From the NCBI GenBank assembly GCA_041687755.1, contig JBDNJM010000041.1, forward strand, positions 1 through 31,096: 31,096 nucleotides of DNA, in the 5' to 3' direction. Source of the DNA: JBDNJM01 sp041687755. GTDB taxonomy: Bacteria; Planctomycetota; UBA1135; GCA-002686595. Below, one piece after another: positions 7,510-16,876 of this stretch. The notes below the pieces were generated by a model. The model searched no databases. It had not been told where the DNA came from and was given only the letters and a program-made list of their open reading frames with translations. The position numbers were made by a program, and so were the translations under genes. Numbering within the stretch: position 1 is the first letter of the stretch; each line of letters begins with the position of its first letter.

Positions 7510-10500
7510 ATGCAATCGCATCTAGACCAACGCTTCCGAAAGCCCGTCGCTCGCCTCGGGACCGTCCTGCTCCTTAGCGCCACGCCCGCCCTCGCCCAGG
7601 GCACGCTCGTCGCCGACCTCAACACCACGCCGCCCACCGCCAAGTTCGACGGCAAGGTCCAGGTCCGCGGAACCGCCCTCGACTCGCTGTGGCTCAGCGC
7701 TTCCCGAGCGGGCTTCGACTCCCCGGTTCTGGCGTCTCAGCTCCCCCGGCGCCGCTCCCCGGCCGTTCCCCCTGCCGTTCGTCGGCACCCAGCTCGCTGA
7801 CGAGGCCGAGCTTCTGGAGATCACCGAGTTCGGCGGCCTGGCCGTGCTCGCCGTGCGCGAGTCGAACCAGCGCCGTGTCTATGCGACCGACGGCACGCCC
7901 GCGGGCACGGTCCGACCGCCCGTCGATCTGTTCGAGAGCTTCGCCCAGTTCCCGGATCCCGCGAAGCCGTCCGTTCAGGTGGCAGGCAACAGGGCCTACT
8001 TCCTTGGCAGCACTCCCGAAACCGGGCGAGCACTCTTCGAGACGGACGGCACCATCTCAGGCATCCGCCCGGTGGCGGAGCTGAACCTCGGCCCCCAGAG
8101 CGACTTCATAGCGGCTTCATCGTATCGGGCGGCCGGGCCATCGTGCAGACCACCAACAGTGCCAGCGCCCTGTCCGCCTTCGATCTAGCGACCGGCAGCG
8201 TCGAAACCCTGTTTGGCGCTTCGGTCAACCAGGCCTACTTCGACCCGCTCCGAGTCGCCGGCCGCGTCGTCTTCCAGTGGTCCGGCAACAGTGCCACCAG
8301 GGGATCGGAACCCTGGGTCACCGACGGCACGCCGGCAGGAACCCAGCCACTCGGCAACCTCAACCCTGGCGGCGCAGGCTCGTTCCCCGACTTCCTCGCC
8401 GCGACGCCGTCCCTGGCCTTCTTCACCGCGATCACTCCGACCGAAGGCCGCGAGCTGTGGACGACCGACGGGACTTGTGCCGGCACCCGGCTGGTGATCG
8501 ACCTCGCGCCAGGAGGCAACTCCGGCCCCGTGGGCCGCGCCGCCCTCGCCGGCTCCCGCCTCGTATTCGCCGGCTCCACCGACAGCAACGACCTGGAGCC
8601 CTGGTCCACCGATGGCACCGCCGCCGGCACCTTCCAGCTCGCCGACGTGCAGCCGTGAACCGCTGCTAGCGATCCGCAAGAGTTCCGCAGCGTCCTCGGC
8701 GGCGTCGCATTCTCCGCCCGCAACGCGAGCGGACGCGAGCCGCTGTTCGCGCAGGGCAATGCACCCGGCGTCACCTCGCTCGGCGACCTCAATCCCGGCA
8801 CACCCGACAGCTCGCCCCTCGGCTTTACCGGCTTCGGCACTTCGATCGTGTTCTCCGCCGAGACCTTTCTCGGCCGGGAGCCGTGGGCCGGACCCGCCAC
8901 CGGCAGCGCTACGCTGCTCGCGAACGTGGGCGTCGCCGCCGGCAACGCCAACTCTGGGCCGGGCAAGTTCACGATCCTCGCCGGCCGCGCTTACTTCAAC
9001 GTGGACGGCACCGACGGCGACGGTCTGTATATCACCGCCGGCGAGCCGGGCACGACGACGCTCCTGACCGTGGACGACAACCTGCAGTTCGAGCCGCTCG
9101 GCGCCCTCGACACCGGCCTGCTGTTCCAGCGCCGCAGCAGCGGAGCCGGCCGCGAACCCAGGTACACCAGCGGCACTCCCGCCGGAACGGTCGCGCTCGG
9201 TGACCGCGTCACGGGCGGCTCCTCGCTGCCGACGCCAGCCGGCCAACTCGGCGACCGCTACTCTTCGTGGCCAGCTTCGACGGCCAGGGCCGCGAACTCT
9301 GGAGCACCGACGGGACCCCCGGCGAAACGCAGCTCAGCGTCGAACTCCAGCCCGGCCTCGGCTCCGACATCCAAGCGCCCACCAGTTCGTCGTGCTCGAC
9401 GAGCAGCTGCTGATGCTGATGCCGATCCTGCCGCTGACGAGCCTGGGGCCGTTCGCCGACCGCGAGGTGTGGGTCACCGAAGGCACCCAGGGGAACCCTT
9501 TGAGGCTGCCCCAGGGCCTGCTCGGCGGCCTCGACGTCCTGCAGATGATCCCCTACGGCGACCGCGTCGCGATGATGGCCATCGAGAACACCGTGCCCGC
9601 CACTCTGCGCGTGTTCGTGACCGACGGCAGCGACGCCGGCACCTCCCAGCTGACCATCGTCCCCGGCATCTCGTTCGCCCAACTCGGCGCCGTCGGTGAG
9701 CGACTGGCCGTCATCACCCAACAACGCGTCGTCGGCATCGAAGCGAACGGGGCGACCACGACCCTGTTAGCACCAGCGCTGACGCTGGGGGCCGCCAACT
9801 TCGCCACGTTCGTCGAAGGCCTCGGCAACACGAACCTGCTGTTCCGGGTCGAATTCGGCGAAGACGACGTCATCGGCCTCCGGTCCACCGACGGCACGTT
9901 CGCCGGTACCCGGCGGGTCTCGGACCAGCTGGGGCCGCTCCGCGCGGCCGGCGACGGCGGCGAGTTCGTTTTCCGCCGCAGCTCGAGCGCTGAGGGCTCC
10001 GAGCTCTGGCTCGGGGACGAGACTGGCGCGACCCAGCTGCTGCTCGACGTGCTGCCCGGCGGCGCCTCCGCGAGCCCGCGCCCCCTCGGGCGGGTCGGCA
10101 ACCGACTGCTGTTCGCCGCGTTCACGGAATCCAACGGCCGCGAGTTGCACGCGATCCCCCTGACCGCGACCGGTGGGTACGCCGCCGACGCCTTCGGGCA
10201 GGGTTGCGGCACCGTCGAGCGCCCGGACCTCTCCTTCGAAGGTGAGGCGCGGCTCGGCAACGCCACGACCCTGCTCGTCGACGATTCCGGAGCCCTCGCC
10301 CCGGTCGTCTGCTACGCCTCCGGCGGCGCGACGGAGCTGCCCATCGGCCCGTGCTCGGTCTACCTGGGCCGCGTATCCCGATCGGCACGGCGGTCGCGGA
10401 CTTCGACGGCCAGGCGCGCCTGGACCTCGCCATCCCCAGCCAGTCCTTCTGGCTCGGCGCCGAGCTGTACCTGCAGGCCGCCGTCGTCCAGTTCGGCGGC

Positions 10501-10557
10501 CCGGTCCTCGGGACGCTGGGCTTAAGCAACGGACTCGAGCTGGTCCTCGGGCAATAG
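7510..10557 (+). pseudogene. Broken secreted ELW-x-TDGT repeat protein with planctomycete-type C-terminal domain
   Basis: The ancestral product is about 1015 aa. It starts with a Sec signal peptide (cleavage near ALA-QG, residue ~30) and is followed by many repeats of the form x-E-L-W-x-T-D-G-T-x-x-G-T (for example ELWTTDGTCAGT, EPWVTDGTPAGT, ELWSTDGTPGET). The end (FGQGCGT... LSNGLELVLG) is a C-terminal domain I link to planctomycete extracellular proteins. Continuity of homology crosses reading frames at about 7738, 8110, 9255, 9375 and 10365, and a TGA at 8656-8658 interrupts an otherwise continuous frame (VQP-stop-TAASDPQEF). At least five indels and one nonsense codon make a functional product unlikely; none sits in a long homopolymer. 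Sequencing error is the alternative, but neighbouring genes of 2 kb are intact. Confidence 0.8.
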
Positions 10558-10584
10558 GCCGAACCCAGCGAAGGCCGTTCGGCC
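10557..10584 (+). terminator. 8-bp stem-loop beginning at the stop codon of the ELW gene
   Basis: GGCCGAAC (10557-10564), 12-nt loop, GTTCGGCC (10577-10584). The first stem base is the G of the TAG stop. No T-tract follows. Confidence 0.5.
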
Positions 10585-10591
10585 CTGGAAA

Positions 10592-10626
10592 CCGGGCCCC
10601 GCGCACCTCGCAGGGGCGCGGCCCGG
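10592..10626. terminator. Strong GC hairpin between convergent genes
   Basis: CCGGGCC (10592-10598) and GCGC (10601-10604) pair with GCGC (10616-10619) and GGCCCGG (10620-10626), leaving a 2-nt bulge and an 11-nt loop. Its position between the converging ELW pseudogene and fluoride-channel gene suggests a bidirectional terminator. Confidence 0.5.
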
Positions 10627-10635
10627 CTGCGTTGT

Positions 10636-11040
10636 TCAGCTGAGCAAGCGCAGCACCAGCGCGCGCCCGATCCCGACGGCGATCAACCCCAGCACCACCT
10701 GACCCAGGACGTGCAGCCCGGCGCGCAGCGCGTGGCCGGACTCCAGAAGCTCGAACGTGTCGTGGCCGAACGCGGAGTATGTCGTGAACGACCCCAAGAG
10801 GCCGACCGCGAGCGCGTGGCGCCACACGGGCGCGAGATCCGCGTTGCGCTGCAGGAGCGCGAGCAGCACGCCGATCGCGAAGCAGCCCACGACGTTGACC
10901 ACGACGACTGCCTGGGCAGCGCTCAAGCGCGTGCTGCCGCCCAACGCCTCGGTCGCGACGAAGCGCAGGGTCGCGCCCACCGCTCCCCCGATCGCGACGG
11001 CAGCCAAGGCGAGGCCGGAAATGGCACTTGCGAGGGCCAC
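10636..11040 (-). CDS. crcB: Fluoride ion channel FluC/CrcB
   Basis: A protein of 134 aa from a GTG at 11040-11038, with four predicted membrane helices. Family features are GGAVGATLRF near the N-terminus, the conserved Asn-x-x-Gly in VVNVVGCFAIG, and GLLGSFTTYSAFGHDT, the TTYSxF segment that lines the fluoride path. Known homologues form dual-topology dimers that export toxic fluoride. The start lies only 2 nt after the TGA of the HtrA gene, so the two are almost surely co-transcribed and translationally coupled. No fluoride riboswitch is seen upstream of the pair. The stop lies in the near-palindrome TTGTTCAGCTGAGCAA. Confidence 0.9.
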   Translation of the reverse strand: MALASAISGLALAAVAIGGAVGATLRFVATEALGGSTRLSAAQAVVVVNVVGCFAIGVLLALLQRNADLAPVWRHALAVGLLGSFTTYSAFGHDTFELLESGHALRAGLHVLGQVVLGLIAVGIGRALVLRLLS

Positions 11041-11042
11041 TC

Positions 11043-12224
11043 TCAGCCCCCGCCCGCGTCCAGGGAGCCAAGTTCGACCTCGACGTTCAGTCGCTCCGTA
11101 CCGCGCAGGATGCCGAGCCGCACGCGCTGGCCGACCTCGAAACGCGAGAGCGCCGTCTGCAGCTCCATGCGGTTCGAAATCACCATCTCGTCGACCGAGA
11201 CGATCACGTCCCCGAGCTGCACGCGACCGTCCGCGTAGGCCATCGTGGGTCGCAATTCGGCGCGCTCCGCGGGGGATCCGCCGAGGACGCCGCTGATCAG
11301 CGCCCCCTGGAATCCGAAGCGCCGCGCGAGTTCGTCCGGAGCGAGCAGGATGCCCAGGCCCGGCCGCGGAGCGCTGCCGGTGGCCAAGATGCGCGGCACG
11401 ATGCGATTGACCAAATCGACGGGAACCGCGAACCCGACCCCGGAGTACACGCCGGTCGGACTGACCAGCGCGGTGTTCACGCCGATCATGCGCCCTGCCG
11501 AATCGAGCAGCGGGCCACCGGAGTTGCCGGGGTTGATCGCGGCGTCGGTCTGGATCAACCCGCCGACCAGGTTGCCCTCCGGTCCGCGAATCGTGCGATC
11601 GAGGCCCGACACGATGCCCTCGGTCAACGTCTGGTCGAGCCCGAACGGGTAACCGATCGCGAGCGCGCGCTGGCCGACCCGCAGGTCGGAACTCGTCCCC
11701 AGGTCGATCGGCGTCAAGCGATCGGCAGGCGCGTCGATCTTGAGGACGGCTAGGTCGTAGTCGGGCGCCGTGCCGATCAGCACGGCCTTCCACTCGCTGC
11801 CGTCCTCAAGCCGGATGATGCTGCTGGCGGCCTCGCGCACGACGTGCCAGTTCGTGACGACGTAGCCCTGCTCGTCCCAGAGCACGCCGGAGCCGATGCC
11901 GTCGGGCATGTCCGAGAGCACGTCGAGCAGGCCGGTGCCGAGTTCGCCCCGGCTGGTGTCGATATGCACCACCGAGGGGCCTGCGCGCTGGAACAGCGCG
12001 ATGTTGTCCGTCTCCGTCGTGGCGAGCCCCTCGCGCTGCTGAATCGCGCGCGGAGCGGCGTCGGGATCCAACACCAGGCGCGGCTCGGAGCGCCCCAGGG
12101 AGCGGCCGAGCACGACGAGCGCCAGCCCGGCCACGACCACGAGGAGGCCGGCGGCGGCCAGGCCCAATAGCCGCAGGAAAATTGCGACCTGGTCGATCGG
12201 CTGGGGCTCTCGGGGGCGGCTCAT
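11043..12224 (-). CDS. Membrane-anchored HtrA/DegP-type serine protease with PDZ domain
   Basis: A protein of 393 aa from the ATG at 12224-12222; the frame is open further upstream but that part is Arg/Pro-rich and not conserved-looking. One transmembrane helix (residues ~15-40) anchors a periplasmic trypsin-like domain with the catalytic triad His127 (TNWHVV), Asp157 (DYDLAVLK) and Ser235 (GNSGGPLL). A single PDZ domain occupies about residues 285-390 (GDVIVSVDEMVISNRMELQ). Homologues degrade misfolded envelope proteins under stress. It is followed by the fluoride-channel gene with a 2-nt gap. Confidence 0.92.
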   Translation of the reverse strand: MSRPREPQPIDQVAIFLRLLGLAAAGLLVVVAGLALVVLGRSLGRSEPRLVLDPDAAPRAIQQREGLATTETDNIALFQRAGPSVVHIDTSRGELGTGLLDVLSDMPDGIGSGVLWDEQGYVVTNWHVVREAASSIIRLEDGSEWKAVLIGTAPDYDLAVLKIDAPADRLTPIDLGTSSDLRVGQRALAIGYPFGLDQTLTEGIVSGLDRTIRGPEGNLVGGLIQTDAAINPGNSGGPLLDSAGRMIGVNTALVSPTGVYSGVGFAVPVDLVNRIVPRILATGSAPRPGLGILLAPDELARRFGFQGALISGVLGGSPAERAELRPTMAYADGRVQLGDVIVSVDEMVISNRMELQTALSRFEVGQRVRLGILRGTERLNVEVELGSLDAGGG

Positions 12225-12538
12225 GGACGGGAAGGGCGGGCGGCGCGGCTCGGGGCGCCTAGCGTACGCCGTGGGATCTCTCGGGCCCACATTGGCGGCC
12301 CCTAGGGGGCCCCGCGCTGGGGCCGCGTCTGCGCCGCACCTCTGGCGCCACCCCATGTAGCGGCTCTCGCGAGGTCGTCAGGCGGGTACGGGACCCCGAG
12401 CGGGCCCGGGCCCGCGGCACCATAGGGGCGGTCTTTGCCCCAGCGCTCGGACTCTCAGCCGCGGGGTTCCCGACTGCGGGCCGCACTCGGTTCCCGACGA
12501 TCGCCCGCTGGTTCCCCAGGGATACCTTCCGAGCCCCC
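12225..12538. promoter_or_regulatory. Divergent promoter region with GC palindromes and GGTTCCC repeats
   Basis: A 314-bp gap between the divergent HtrA and REC-GGDEF-EAL genes. GCGGGCCCGGGCCCGC at 12400-12415 is a perfect 16-bp palindrome; GGCCCCTAGGGGGCC at 12297-12311 is palindromic except for one extra G. GGTTCCCGAC occurs at 12465-12474 and 12489-12498, and GGTTCCCCAG at 12510-12519, spaced by about two helical turns, immediately before the plus-strand start. No clear sigma70 box is seen. Confidence 0.4.
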
Positions 12539-14281
12539 ATGGATCTGAGCCTTACCGAACATGTAGAGGATCGGCGCGAGCCGCGTCCGCGCCAGGACTC
12601 GGGGTCGGATCCCCGAGTCCCCCTCCGCCTACTGGTTGTCGAGGACGACGCGCAAGATCGCGCGCTCCTGATGACCCTGACGCGCCCGCGCGCAGGCGAG
12701 TGGCAGCGCTCGAACCTGACCTTCGCGGGCACGCTGGCCGAGGCCCAGCAGCTGCTCACGACCCAGACCTTCGACGTGGCCCTGGTCGACCTGGCGCTGC
12801 CCGATTCGTTCGGGCTGGAGACCCTCGAGCGCCTGTTGTCGAGCAACCGCGACGTTCCGATCCTCGTGCTCACCGGAGACGACAGCACCGAGCTGGCCGA
12901 GCGAGCCCTCGCCCGGGGCGCCCAGGACTACCTCCCCAAGGGTCGCCTCGATCGCGCGACGCTCGACCGTGCCCTGCGCTACGCCATTCAGCGCCAGCGC
13001 GTTGTCACGGAGCTGGAGACCGTCAGCAGCCAGCTGCGCACGGCCAATTCCAGGCTCGCGAAGATCGCGCTTATCGATCCACTAACGTCGCTGCTCAACC
13101 GGCGCGGCCTGCAGCAGGCCCTCACCCGCGAGCTGCACTGGAGCGAACGCGACGCCACCACGCTGAGCGCCCTGCTCGTGGACATTGACGACTTCCGCGA
13201 CCTCAACGCCGGCTTCGGGCACGCGGTCGGCGACGTCGTCCTGCAAGAGGTCGCTCGACAGCTGCGCGAAGGCGTGCGCCCCGAGGACTACGTCGGGCGC
13301 ATCGGTGGCGACCAGTTCCTCGTGCTGTTCACGCCGGAAAGCGAAGCCGAGGGCCGCTCCATCGCGGAGCAGCTGCGCTTCGCCATGCAGGGCTCCCACA
13401 TCACCTCAGGCGGCAAGTCGGTCCAAGTCACCGCCAGCATCGCCCTGATCCAGATCCCCGAAGAGCTCTCCTCAATCGATTCGCTGCTCGGCTACTGCAA
13501 TCGAATCCTCGGCTCGGCCAAGGCCGGCGGCAAGAACCGCATCGCGGAGAACGCGGAGTCGGCTGCCACCCAGTCCGGCAGCGCCGTGTCCGCCGCCCTA
13601 GAATCCATGCGTACGGGGCGCGGCCTGCGAGTCGCGCGCCAGCCGATCGTTCGGCTGAGCGACGGCGGCATTGTCGGCTTCGAGTTTCTCGCGCGTTCAG
13701 AAGTGGAGCCGTTCCACATGCCCGGCGCGTTCTTCGGGCTCGCCCAGGAGAACGAGCTGCTGACGTTGATCGACCAGCGTTTCTTCGAGCTTTCCGCGGA
13801 TGCGTCCACGCAGCTCGACGCCGGCTCCTGGGCGCACCTGAACGTGTTCCCCTCCACGCTCATCGACGTCCCCACGATCTCCCTCGTCGAGACCCTTGTG
13901 TCGCGCGGCCATGCCACGCGCACCTGCGTCGAGATCAGCGAGCAACAGATCATCGGGGACCCCGATTACCTTCAGGGGCCGGTGTCCGAGCTGCGCAACG
14001 CCGGCGTGCGCATCGGCATCGACGACGTCGGCTTCGGCCGCTCAAGCCTGGAGAGCCTCGTGCAGCTCGAGCCCGACGTGATCAAGATCGACCGCCGCTG
14101 CGTCCTCGGTCTCGTGGGCAGCAGCGACAAGCAGCGCTCCTTGGTGCGACTGCTCGCCGTGGCCAGCACCCTCGGCGCCGAAGTCGTGGCCGAGGGCATC
14201 GAGTCGCGCGAGGACCTTTTCGCGCTCCAGGACCTCGGGGTCCGCTACGGCCAGGGATACCTCTGGGGCCGGCCGATGTAG
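12539..14281 (+). CDS. REC-GGDEF-EAL response regulator, probable c-di-GMP phosphodiesterase
   Basis: A protein of 580 aa. Residues ~29-150 are a receiver domain with acidic pocket EDD (35-37), phospho-acceptor Asp84, Thr112 and Lys134. A short coiled-coil-like helix links to a GGDEF domain (~175-335) whose signature reads GGDQF (256-260), so the catalytic Glu is Gln, while the inhibitory I-site RPED (247-250) is kept at the normal distance. The EAL domain (~360-580) reads EFL at 382-384 and retains the metal and catalytic residues Glu382, Asn435, Glu465, Asp495-Asp496, Lys516, Glu552 and Gln572. I infer an active phosphodiesterase controlled by phosphorylation, with the GGDQF domain as a nucleotide-sensing module. 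No histidine kinase is nearby. Confidence 0.88.
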   Translation: MDLSLTEHVEDRREPRPRQDSGSDPRVPLRLLVVEDDAQDRALLMTLTRPRAGEWQRSNLTFAGTLAEAQQLLTTQTFDVALVDLALPDSFGLETLERLLSSNRDVPILVLTGDDSTELAERALARGAQDYLPKGRLDRATLDRALRYAIQRQRVVTELETVSSQLRTANSRLAKIALIDPLTSLLNRRGLQQALTRELHWSERDATTLSALLVDIDDFRDLNAGFGHAVGDVVLQEVARQLREGVRPEDYVGRIGGDQFLVLFTPESEAEGRSIAEQLRFAMQGSHITSGGKSVQVTASIALIQIPEELSSIDSLLGYCNRILGSAKAGGKNRIAENAESAATQSGSAVSAALESMRTGRGLRVARQPIVRLSDGGIVGFEFLARSEVEPFHMPGAFFGLAQENELLTLIDQRFFELSADASTQLDAGSWAHLNVFPSTLIDVPTISLVETLVSRGHATRTCVEISEQQIIGDPDYLQGPVSELRNAGVRIGIDDVGFGRSSLESLVQLEPDVIKIDRRCVLGLVGSSDKQRSLVRLLAVASTLGAEVVAEGIESREDLFALQDLGVRYGQGYLWGRPM

Positions 14282-14461
14282 GGCCTCGTTGCAGGCGCTC
14301 TAGGTCGGACCTTCCGCGCCCGCGCCGAACGGTGGTCCCGGCCGCTGACCGGTTTCTCAACGTGCTCTCAAACCGGGTGCGGCGCCCAGCTTCGCGCCGC
14401 CGAAACGTGGTGTCACGCCACAATCTGCTCGCCGTCCGCAGCTGCCCCCGTTGCGCACTCC

Positions 14462-15010
14462 GTGCGGCGAAGCCAAACTCTTGGCCGGCGGAGCACCGTC
14501 GATCCACGACTCTCGTCAGCAGCCCTGGTCCCAGCCAACGCCACGCGCGCCTTGAAACGACCCCATCCCCACTTCGACGACGGCGGCAACTTCGACTGGC
14601 ACACGTCGCTGGAAGAGGCGCTCGCCGCCGCGCGCTCCGACGCACGCCTAGTGTTGATCGAGTACGGACGCGAGCAGTGCTCCCAGTGTCGGGCGCTCGT
14701 CCAGAACACGCTGAAGCTGCCCGAGATCGCGCCGCTGCTGGCCGAGCACTTTGTGCTGCTCGCCGCCGACTGCGACAACGCCGACGAGGACGTCGAGGAG
14801 ATCGCGCTCAAGCTCGAGGAAGCGATGGAGCTCCCGTTCGTGCTGCTGCTCGACAGCAACGGACAGTTCTTAGGCGGAGTATCCGGAGCCGTTGAGGGCG
14901 TCCAGCTAGAGCGCACGCTCGAGCGCCTCGTAGAGGCCCATCGCCAGCCGGCGAAGGCACCCGACGCGGGCGACGACGCGCTCGACGCCGAAGCCGCCCA
15001 GGAAGCCTGA
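14462..15010 (+). CDS. Thioredoxin-like protein with CSQC motif
   Basis: A protein of 182 aa if started at the GTG at 14462; a TTG at 14552 gives 152 aa beginning LKRPHPHFDDGG and fits the conserved-looking region better. The sequence FDWHTSLEEALAAARSDARL followed by a strand and REQCSQCRALV is the thioredoxin-fold N-terminal part, with redox Cys73 and Cys76. ELPFVLLLDSNGQFLG matches the cis-Pro strand and following hairpin. No signal peptide is evident, so the cytoplasm is likely, though an envelope location is common in this family. It ends with an acidic Ala-rich tail. The PHP gene begins 7 nt after its stop, suggesting co-transcription. Confidence 0.7.
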   Translation: MRRSQTLGRRSTVDPRLSSAALVPANATRALKRPHPHFDDGGNFDWHTSLEEALAAARSDARLVLIEYGREQCSQCRALVQNTLKLPEIAPLLAEHFVLLAADCDNADEDVEEIALKLEEAMELPFVLLLDSNGQFLGGVSGAVEGVQLERTLERLVEAHRQPAKAPDAGDDALDAEAAQEA

Positions 15011-15016
15011 GCGCGC

Positions 15017-16876
15017 GTGGGGGGCTGGCGGACGCGGAACTGGACTCCTGCCCCCAACCTCCTGGATGGGCCAGATTTTCGGGGCGCTCCCACCGTCCTG
15101 AATGCTGCCGATGCGCTTAGCGCCTCGGCCGGCGCAGCGGCCCTGCGGAGTCTGACGCTGCTCGGTCTCGCGCTGCTGGGCGGCGACGCCGCGCGCGCCC
15201 ACGACCCCCCCACGGGTCGCGGCCCGTCCGATGTGCGCGCCATGTTCCTGCGCTCTCCGATCCTCCGCGGGGCACCCCGCGAGCGCGGCCGGTTCACCGA
15301 TCGCACTGAACCCCTGGCGCTCCCGTTCCTAATCGACGGGGCCCGGCGCGCCACGCGCGTGCCCCTCCACCTGCTCGTCCACGACTGGGCCGATGCCGGC
15401 GAGACCTGGCGCGTGGATCGGGTCGTGGTGCAGCATCGCGGCAAGACGCTCGCCGAGTCCGCGCCGGCGTTCGAGTGCCTGGGGGATCCGCGCTTCGGGC
15501 AGCTGCAGTCCGACCTCGAACGCCTCCCCACGCCGCTCTCGCGAATGCGGCGGCGCCAGCGCTGGTTCTCCGTCGCCGCCGCCACGGTCTTCGACGCGCC
15601 TCGATCTGCCGCGCTGCTCGACGCCCTGCCGGCGCGCTTCGCCGCCCTCGACTCGGGCTCCGAGAGCCAGCCACCGCCGTTCGCCGAGCTGCGCCTAGAC
15701 CTCGACCTCGCCGACCTGTTCCCGGCGGGCGCTCCGACCGCGAGCGTCAATCCCCTGCTGCGCTTCGAGGTCGATCTGACGCGCCTCCCCGGAGGACAGC
15801 GGGTCACCCTGCGCACCGATCGCCTGGTGTCGATGCAGCCCGCTTGGCCCACGCCGTCGCCGGCCTTCGTCGAGCGCTTCGGCCGCCCCCTGCGCGGTGA
15901 CCTGCACGTGCACTCATCCGCCAGCGAGGTTTCGCTCAACGGAGGGTCTCTCAACGCAGGGTCTCTCAACGCAGGGCCGCCCAGTGAAGGGCCGCTCCGC
16001 GACCGCGGGTTCGGCGACCTCGTCGGGAGCTTCTCGACCAGCGAACTCGACGTGCTGCTGCACGCGTTCGGGCTCGACTTCGCCGTGCTGTGCGACGGGT
16101 CCCCCAAGCTTCAGGGCGCTAACGCGACGTCCGGCGGCGAACGGCTGCTGGCCTGGCACGGCGCGGCTGAGTTGCCCGCCGACTTCGAAGCGGGTCGCGG
16201 CCGCACGGCCCAGGCTTTCGGCAGCGCGCTGAGCATCGTTCAGTCGCCCACCCTGCCCGACCCTCGCGGCGCGTGGACCATCGCCGCGGCCGCTGCCGGC
16301 TTCGAGCGCGGCGAGCTGCACGCGATCGAAATCTGGAGCGGCGACTGGCAGGACGGCCAGGCCGACGACGTGGGCTTCTGGGTCGAGCTGCTGCTCGCCG
16401 GCCATCGCATTGCCGCAGTCTCCGGCAGCGACACCCGCGACGAGCCCGTCGCGTTCGGGGCGACGCACGTTCTAGGGGCTGACCAGGCCGCGGATCCCGC
16501 GGCCCTCGCCGCGGCGCTCAGCGCTGGCCGCTGCGTGCTCTCCAACGACGACCTGCTCGCCTTCGGCGTCGTGCGCGCGGAGCACTTCTTCGGACCCGGC
16601 TCGAGCGCGCCCGCCGGCGTCGAGGTCGAGCTGGAGCTGCACCACGCCCTGCGCGGGCCGACGCGGATCGAGCTCTACCGAGGCGTGGCCGGCGAGCCGA
16701 CCGAGTCCTTGATCCACGTGTTCAAAGCGCTTGAGGGCGAGGACGTCGTGCGCCTTCCGCTCGAACCCGCTCCGGTCAACAGCTACTTGCGCGTCTACGC
16801 CGCCGGCGCCGACGGACTGCGCAGGGCGTACACCAACCCGATCTGGTTCGACGCGCCCGAGGCCGACTCGCCCTAG
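15017..16876 (+). CDS. Secreted CehA/PHP-type metallohydrolase homologue, metal site degenerate
   Basis: A protein of 619 aa from a GTG; a hydrophobic stretch at ~44-56 followed by ARA-HD (residues 59-63) suggests a signal peptide, although the start is uncertain. The C-terminal half matches CehA-like PHP proteins: DLHVHS (His297, His299), HAFGLDFAVLCDGS, IEIWSGDW, VSGSDTRDE and LAAALSAGRCVLSND. The family normally has TDH where this has CDG, and SDSH where this has SDTR, so most later metal ligands are missing. A tandem-repeat insertion separates HVHSSASE from the next helix. The N-terminal ~250 residues are not recognised. Likely a structural or binding protein, or one with altered chemistry. 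It lies 7 nt downstream of the thioredoxin-like gene. Confidence 0.65.
   Translation: MGGWRTRNWTPAPNLLDGPDFRGAPTVLNAADALSASAGAAALRSLTLLGLALLGGDAARAHDPPTGRGPSDVRAMFLRSPILRGAPRERGRFTDRTEPLALPFLIDGARRATRVPLHLLVHDWADAGETWRVDRVVVQHRGKTLAESAPAFECLGDPRFGQLQSDLERLPTPLSRMRRRQRWFSVAAATVFDAPRSAALLDALPARFAALDSGSESQPPPFAELRLDLDLADLFPAGAPTASVNPLLRFEVDLTRLPGGQRVTLRTDRLVSMQPAWPTPSPAFVERFGRPLRGDLHVHSSASEVSLNGGSLNAGSLNAGPPSEGPLRDRGFGDLVGSFSTSELDVLLHAFGLDFAVLCDGSPKLQGANATSGGERLLAWHGAAELPADFEAGRGRTAQAFGSALSIVQSPTLPDPRGAWTIAAAAAGFERGELHAIEIWSGDWQDGQADDVGFWVELLLAGHRIAAVSGSDTRDEPVAFGATHVLGADQAADPAALAAALSAGRCVLSNDDLLAFGVVRAEHFFGPGSSAPAGVEVELELHHALRGPTRIELYRGVAGEPTESLIHVFKALEGEDVVRLPLEPAPVNSYLRVYAAGADGLRRAYTNPIWFDAPEADSP
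15932..15991 (+). repeat. 15-bp tandem repeat, three units plus one degenerate (SLNAG)
   Basis: Units at 15932-15946, 15947-15961 and 15962-15976 encode SLNGG, SLNAG, SLNAG; the last two are identical in DNA. A fourth diverged unit (15977-15991) encodes PPSEG. The array sits inside the PHP domain directly after the HVH metal motif. Confidence 0.9.

Noticed and set aside
10636..11793. Minus-strand fusion of the fluoride channel with an upstream domain
   Set aside because: The upstream part is an out-of-frame shadow of the HtrA gene; the channel starts at the GTG just after the HtrA stop.
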